Positions 61,336-64,000 of a DNA stretch of 64,000 bases are shown here, in pieces (position 1 is the first letter of the stretch; each line of letters starts with the position of its first letter). This DNA is from Pontibacter sp. HSC-36F09 (lineage in GTDB: Bacteria > Bacteroidota > Bacteroidia > Cytophagales > Hymenobacteraceae): NCBI RefSeq assembly GCF_024171605.1, contig NZ_JALKAA010000008.1, positions 89,719-153,718 of the forward strand. Direction: 5' to 3'. The translations under genes and the position numbers were made by a program. The notes beneath the pieces are model-generated. The model worked only from the letters and a program-made list of their open reading frames with translations, searched no databases and had not been told where the DNA came from.

Positions 61336-61782
61336 TCAGCAGTCTTTATCGTCGCAGGCCAGAGCGCTACCTACAGCAGCGGCTACCAGGCCACCCAGCA
61401 GGTATAGCCCGACTGTCATAGCGCGGGTACTGTTAGTACGGTTGCTTGGGTCAGTGCCCAGGCCCATCGGACCGGGCAACAACACAGCGCCTGCCCCTGC
61501 CCCGGCTCCCAGCAGACTGCCGCGCAGCCAGGTATCTTTGCCGGCTCCGGCCAGACTGTAGTAAAGTGAGTTTGAAACCACATCGCCCACCATGGCCCAG
61601 GTACGCAGGGTATCGTCGGCAGGAGGCTGTGCACCCGCCTTCTTCATAATTTTTGAGATAGCCCGCATCCCCAGCACATCCATCCGTGGTGCCTCAGGCA
61701 CAAGTCTGCGCAGCGTTTCGTGTGTGATCGTTAAAGCGACGGCCCCTGCCAGTCCGCTTACCAGTGCTTTGCTTATTTCCAT
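61336..61782 (-). CDS. Small hypothetical membrane protein
   Basis: 148 residues. One N-terminal hydrophobic segment (SKALVSGLAGAVALTITHETL), a middle part with MVGDVVSNSLYYSLAGAGKDTWLRG, a Gly/Ala-rich helix (SLLGAGAGAGAVLLPGPMGLG) and a C-terminal helix (AMTVGLYLLGGLVAAAVGSALACDDKDC). No recognised domain; similar proteins occur as hypotheticals in Hymenobacteraceae. It is convergent with the HTTM gene. The ending CDDKDC could bind metal, but that is speculative. Confidence 0.62.
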   Translation of the reverse strand: MEISKALVSGLAGAVALTITHETLRRLVPEAPRMDVLGMRAISKIMKKAGAQPPADDTLRTWAMVGDVVSNSLYYSLAGAGKDTWLRGSLLGAGAGAGAVLLPGPMGLGTDPSNRTNSTRAMTVGLYLLGGLVAAAVGSALACDDKDC

Positions 61783-61865
61783 AGTATTCGCTTCTTCATA
61801 GAGTTATTGAGATCGGTTGTGTTGCTATACGCGGAATTTATTTGTCTGCTATAGCCTCACGAAAC

Positions 61866-61894
61866 AAAAAGCCGGGTTGATCACCCGGCTTTTT
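61866..61894 (-). terminator. Bidirectional terminator between two hypothetical genes
   Basis: AAAAAGCCGGGT (61866-61877) pairs with ACCCGGCTTTTT (61883-61894) over a 5-base loop. On the minus strand it follows the stop of the gene at 61921 by 26 bases and is followed by GTTTCG. Confidence 0.88.
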
Positions 61895-61920
61895 GCCATG
61901 TAGCTTTATCGTTGGGGCAA

Positions 61921-62373
61921 CTATCTGTTGCTACCCAGGTTCTTATTCAGGTTTCTGTTCAGCTTGTCCTGCGAGCTCGCTTTTTTGGAGCCCATGTAGG
62001 TTGATTTGTTTTTGTTCATCGAGTTCATGGCTACCCAGCCTGCGCCCAGCGCCAGCAGGGAACCACCTACTACCTTTTGGGTAGTGCTCAGACCATTCAC
62101 TTTGTTCATGGTGCTGTTGCCAAGCTCCTGCAACTTACCTGTCAGGTTGTTCAGGTTCTCTTTCTTGAACGTGTCCATCCAGTTCGACTTGCCTGAAGCA
62201 GAAGACTGCTGGCTGCTTCCGGATGCATTTCTGGAAGATGACTGGCTTCCGCTGTTATAGCCTGAAGCTGAAGAAGACTGGCTAGAGCCCATATTGGATG
62301 TATTTGATTGTGAGCTGCTCTGAGCTGATGGATTCTGATTCGATTGCGAATTCTTATTCGTTTTGTTTTCCAT
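61921..62373 (-). CDS. Ser/Asn/Gln-rich hypothetical protein with one hydrophobic segment
   Basis: 150 residues from ATG 62373 (MENKTNKNSQSNQ); a 17-codon extension upstream is open but starts implausibly. Residues 1-65 are low-complexity Ser, Asn and Gln (probably disordered). NWMDTFKKENLNNLTGKLQELG and STMNKVNGLSTTQKVVGGSLLALGAGWVAM follow, with one hydrophobic stretch (VVGGSLLALGAGWVAMNS), and a basic tail ending RNLNKNLGSNR. Proteins of this shape appear as stress-related hypotheticals in Cytophagales. Function not assigned. Confidence 0.68.
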   Translation of the reverse strand: MENKTNKNSQSNQNPSAQSSSQSNTSNMGSSQSSSASGYNSGSQSSSRNASGSSQQSSASGKSNWMDTFKKENLNNLTGKLQELGNSTMNKVNGLSTTQKVVGGSLLALGAGWVAMNSMNKNKSTYMGSKKASSQDKLNRNLNKNLGSNR

Positions 62374-62638
62374 AGTTATGTTTGTTTTAATTAAACACAT
62401 GCACACCCTATCATGCGTCCACAATTGGTCTTTTATGCAGGGTGTCAGACTTATATGTATCGGGTTTTAAGGCTTAGGGTTTCAGTCGCTCCTCATATTC
62501 CCCCGTGCGCACAAGTTCGACCCGCTATAATCATATGCGCGTCAGCAGGTTAGTAATCTCTCACAGCAACATCCGTGTGCTTATATGTGTCATACCTGAC
62601 TATACCTGTACCTGTGGGCTTAAATGCTTGACCTTCTT

Positions 62639-63898
62639 CTACAGCTGATAGGCCTGCAGTTTTTTCAAGTCTTCTTTCAATTCGGGACGGTCTTCCTCCT
62701 CCACACCCTGCAGCGCTACACGGGGTTGATAGAATTGCAGGATATCCAGCCGCAGTGCCGGGCTTGCGTACTTGAAATCAGATTTGGCAAGTTTGTGCAG
62801 CAGCTCAGCATACGTTTCATCGGTAAGTTTGTAGTCGCCGGGTTTTGTGGGCTCTCCTGTGTCGAGCTGCCTATTGGCCAACTTTAGCTGGTCCTGTTGC
62901 CGGAGCTGCTTTAGGAGTTTTGCGTAATTTTCGACGGTGGTGTTAAAGCTGTGATAGAATAGTTTTTCGGCCTCAGGGGTCGGCGGCTTAAAGGCAAGCG
63001 TCTGGAACGGCCCTAATTTAGGAAGCACCTTAATGATCCAGGCGGCGAAGCGGGCGAATATGTTGGGTCTGTCATAGTCTGTGCCCCAGGTCTGGTTGAA
63101 CTCAGCGCGCTTCATGTGGTAGTGAAACTTACGGCGGGTTATACCTGGGTTTGCCTCCTGTATGTCGCCTTTTTTTGCCTGCCAGGCGGCTTTGGTCAGG
63201 TCAGGCAAAAAGCTGCGGATGGTATAGCGGTAAGTCCCGATTGCCAGTGGCACGTTCATGAACACATCGTTCAGCTCAAGCCCGTACGTCTCCAGAAAGG
63301 CACGCTCCAGCAACTCTTTCGACACCTTGAACCCGATAAAAGCATGGTATTCCTCGGGAGCGTAATTGCCTCGCGCCACCTGCAGCACATCAAATCCGAA
63401 TTCTGTTTTAATATGCGATGCGGCATCCTGTGCGTAGGTCACTTCTTTTCCATACTCCGCTCCAACCTTCGGGTATACCAACGCCACCGCCTTGTTGGTG
63501 CCAAGCGGGTGCCCGTGTATATCGGCATTGTAATGCGACAGGGCGCCAAGCGCAAAGCCGTATTCCTCTATCGTGGTAGAGGATTCGATGAGGTTTTCTA
63601 CAAAATCCCCGCTGCGCACATAATGCGTCAGGTCGGTGAAGAAGGTGTTGCCAAACGGAAAGTAGCCCATGTCCTGCACAATGGAACCGCCATAGGCATG
63701 TGCATGAGCCTTTTGCATGTCCTCGTCCGTAGCCTTGGGAAAACGCTTGCGCAGCAGCGGCTCCATAGAGTCCTTCCAGGCGGCATCGATAATGGCCTGG
63801 TGCGTGAGCACGCCATAGGCGCGCGCAGTAGTCGCCGTCAGTAACAGGTATAGGAACAAAGCCAGGAAGCCTGACTTTGAAAGGGTGCGATAGGTCAT
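62639..63898 (-). CDS. Zinc-dependent phospholipase C-like secreted protein
   Basis: 419 residues from ATG 63898 (MTYRTLSKSGFLALFLYLLL, a signal peptide to about TTARA). The mature protein starts YGVLTHQAIIDAAW, where Trp/His residues of zinc-dependent phospholipase C/S1-P1 proteins normally begin, and ALGALSHYNADIHGHPLGTNKAV holds the His-x-x-x-Asp-x-His cluster expected of the metal site. VRSGDFVENLI and FGFDVLQVARG follow. No acyl-chain or lipid specificity can be inferred. A C-terminal helical region (about 310-419) closes the protein. It is the last full gene in the window. Confidence 0.82.
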   Translation of the reverse strand: MTYRTLSKSGFLALFLYLLLTATTARAYGVLTHQAIIDAAWKDSMEPLLRKRFPKATDEDMQKAHAHAYGGSIVQDMGYFPFGNTFFTDLTHYVRSGDFVENLIESSTTIEEYGFALGALSHYNADIHGHPLGTNKAVALVYPKVGAEYGKEVTYAQDAASHIKTEFGFDVLQVARGNYAPEEYHAFIGFKVSKELLERAFLETYGLELNDVFMNVPLAIGTYRYTIRSFLPDLTKAAWQAKKGDIQEANPGITRRKFHYHMKRAEFNQTWGTDYDRPNIFARFAAWIIKVLPKLGPFQTLAFKPPTPEAEKLFYHSFNTTVENYAKLLKQLRQQDQLKLANRQLDTGEPTKPGDYKLTDETYAELLHKLAKSDFKYASPALRLDILQFYQPRVALQGVEEEDRPELKEDLKKLQAYQL

Positions 63899-63989
63899 GA
63901 TTGTAGGTTGCACTAAACCTTCGGTAGAGGGTTTTTAAAAAGCAGCGGATAAGCGTTACCTTCTGATTCACACTTAACTCTTACATAAG

Positions 63990-64000
63990 ATGAAAAAAAA
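63990..64000 (+). CDS. Possible start of the next gene (truncated by window edge)
   Basis: An ATG followed by a run of A (Met-Lys-Lys) at the very end of the window, preceded by an A-rich TTACATAAG leader, resembles the start of a secreted protein gene. Only 11 bases are present, so this is only a possibility. Confidence 0.3.

Noticed and set aside
63116..63844. 242-codon plus-strand frame opposite the phospholipase C-like gene
   Set aside because: The minus-strand frame has a signal peptide and metal-site residues; the other strand shows no domain.

Overview
This 64 kb window looks like chromosomal DNA from a member of the Bacteroidota, most likely Cytophagales/Hymenobacteraceae (Pontibacter-like). 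The evidence is: two SusC/SusD pairs, DUF4249, DUF5686, DUF6089, DUF4230 and DUF4834 proteins, a MurF-alanine racemase fusion, A-rich rather than Shine-Dalgarno leaders, and one clear TTTG/TAnnTTTG promoter (in front of carB). The taxon is inferred from gene content; there is no rRNA in the window. I recognised no tRNA, CRISPR array, transposase, prophage or plasmid function.

Layout. 0-2.1 kb: the end of a PstS-like binding protein and a secreted TPR protein, closed by a terminator. 2.2-15.6 kb: a long minus-strand housekeeping block with an RluA pseudouridine synthase, two OmpH/Skp chaperones, bamA, uppS, two DUF6089 proteins, nadK, a second BamA/TamA-like protein, a CBS protein, an alpha/beta hydrolase, a PabA/TrpG amidotransferase, CvpA and a YqeY protein. 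The core of it is outer-membrane protein assembly plus undecaprenyl phosphate and NADP supply. 15.8-21.3 kb (plus strand): pdxJ, mnmH, an AT-rich HEAT-repeat gene, selD, a second hydrolase and an RsmI-like methylase. MnmH and SelD together point to selenium use for tRNA 2-selenouridine. 21.4-35.3 kb (minus): 14 kb of outer-membrane uptake genes, with a DUF4249 lipoprotein/TonB receptor pair followed by two tandem, closely related SusC/SusD pairs. 35.8-38.3 kb: feoAB for ferrous iron. 38.7-52 kb: murF-alr, RarD, a small lipoprotein, DUF5686, a DMT exporter, recX, a PLDc_N gene broken by an amber codon, DUF4230, an ACC deaminase/D-cysteine desulfhydrase homologue, a YfhO membrane protein and DUF4834. 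52.7-56.4 kb: carB and an XRE regulator/membrane protein pair. 56.6-64 kb: small hypotheticals, an acyltransferase, a Thr/Gly-repeat lipoprotein, an HTTM protein, two small hypotheticals and a zinc-dependent phospholipase C-like protein.

The most unusual signal is not a gene. The heptamer AGGTATA (reverse TATACCT, often extended to CAGGTATAG/C) is scattered on both strands, in genes (different reading frames) and between them, far above chance. By hand I count 8 copies in about 0.9 kb (20.5-21.4 kb) and 16 in 3.8 kb (38.5-42.3 kb), where about 0.1 and 0.5 would be expected with equal base use. It is much thinner over the SusC/SusD block. Two copies meet head to head as a perfect 20-bp palindrome at 14442-14461. 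A second DNA-level feature is a 163-bp imperfect palindrome (51577-51739), symmetric about one centre, that resembles a MITE-like repeat.
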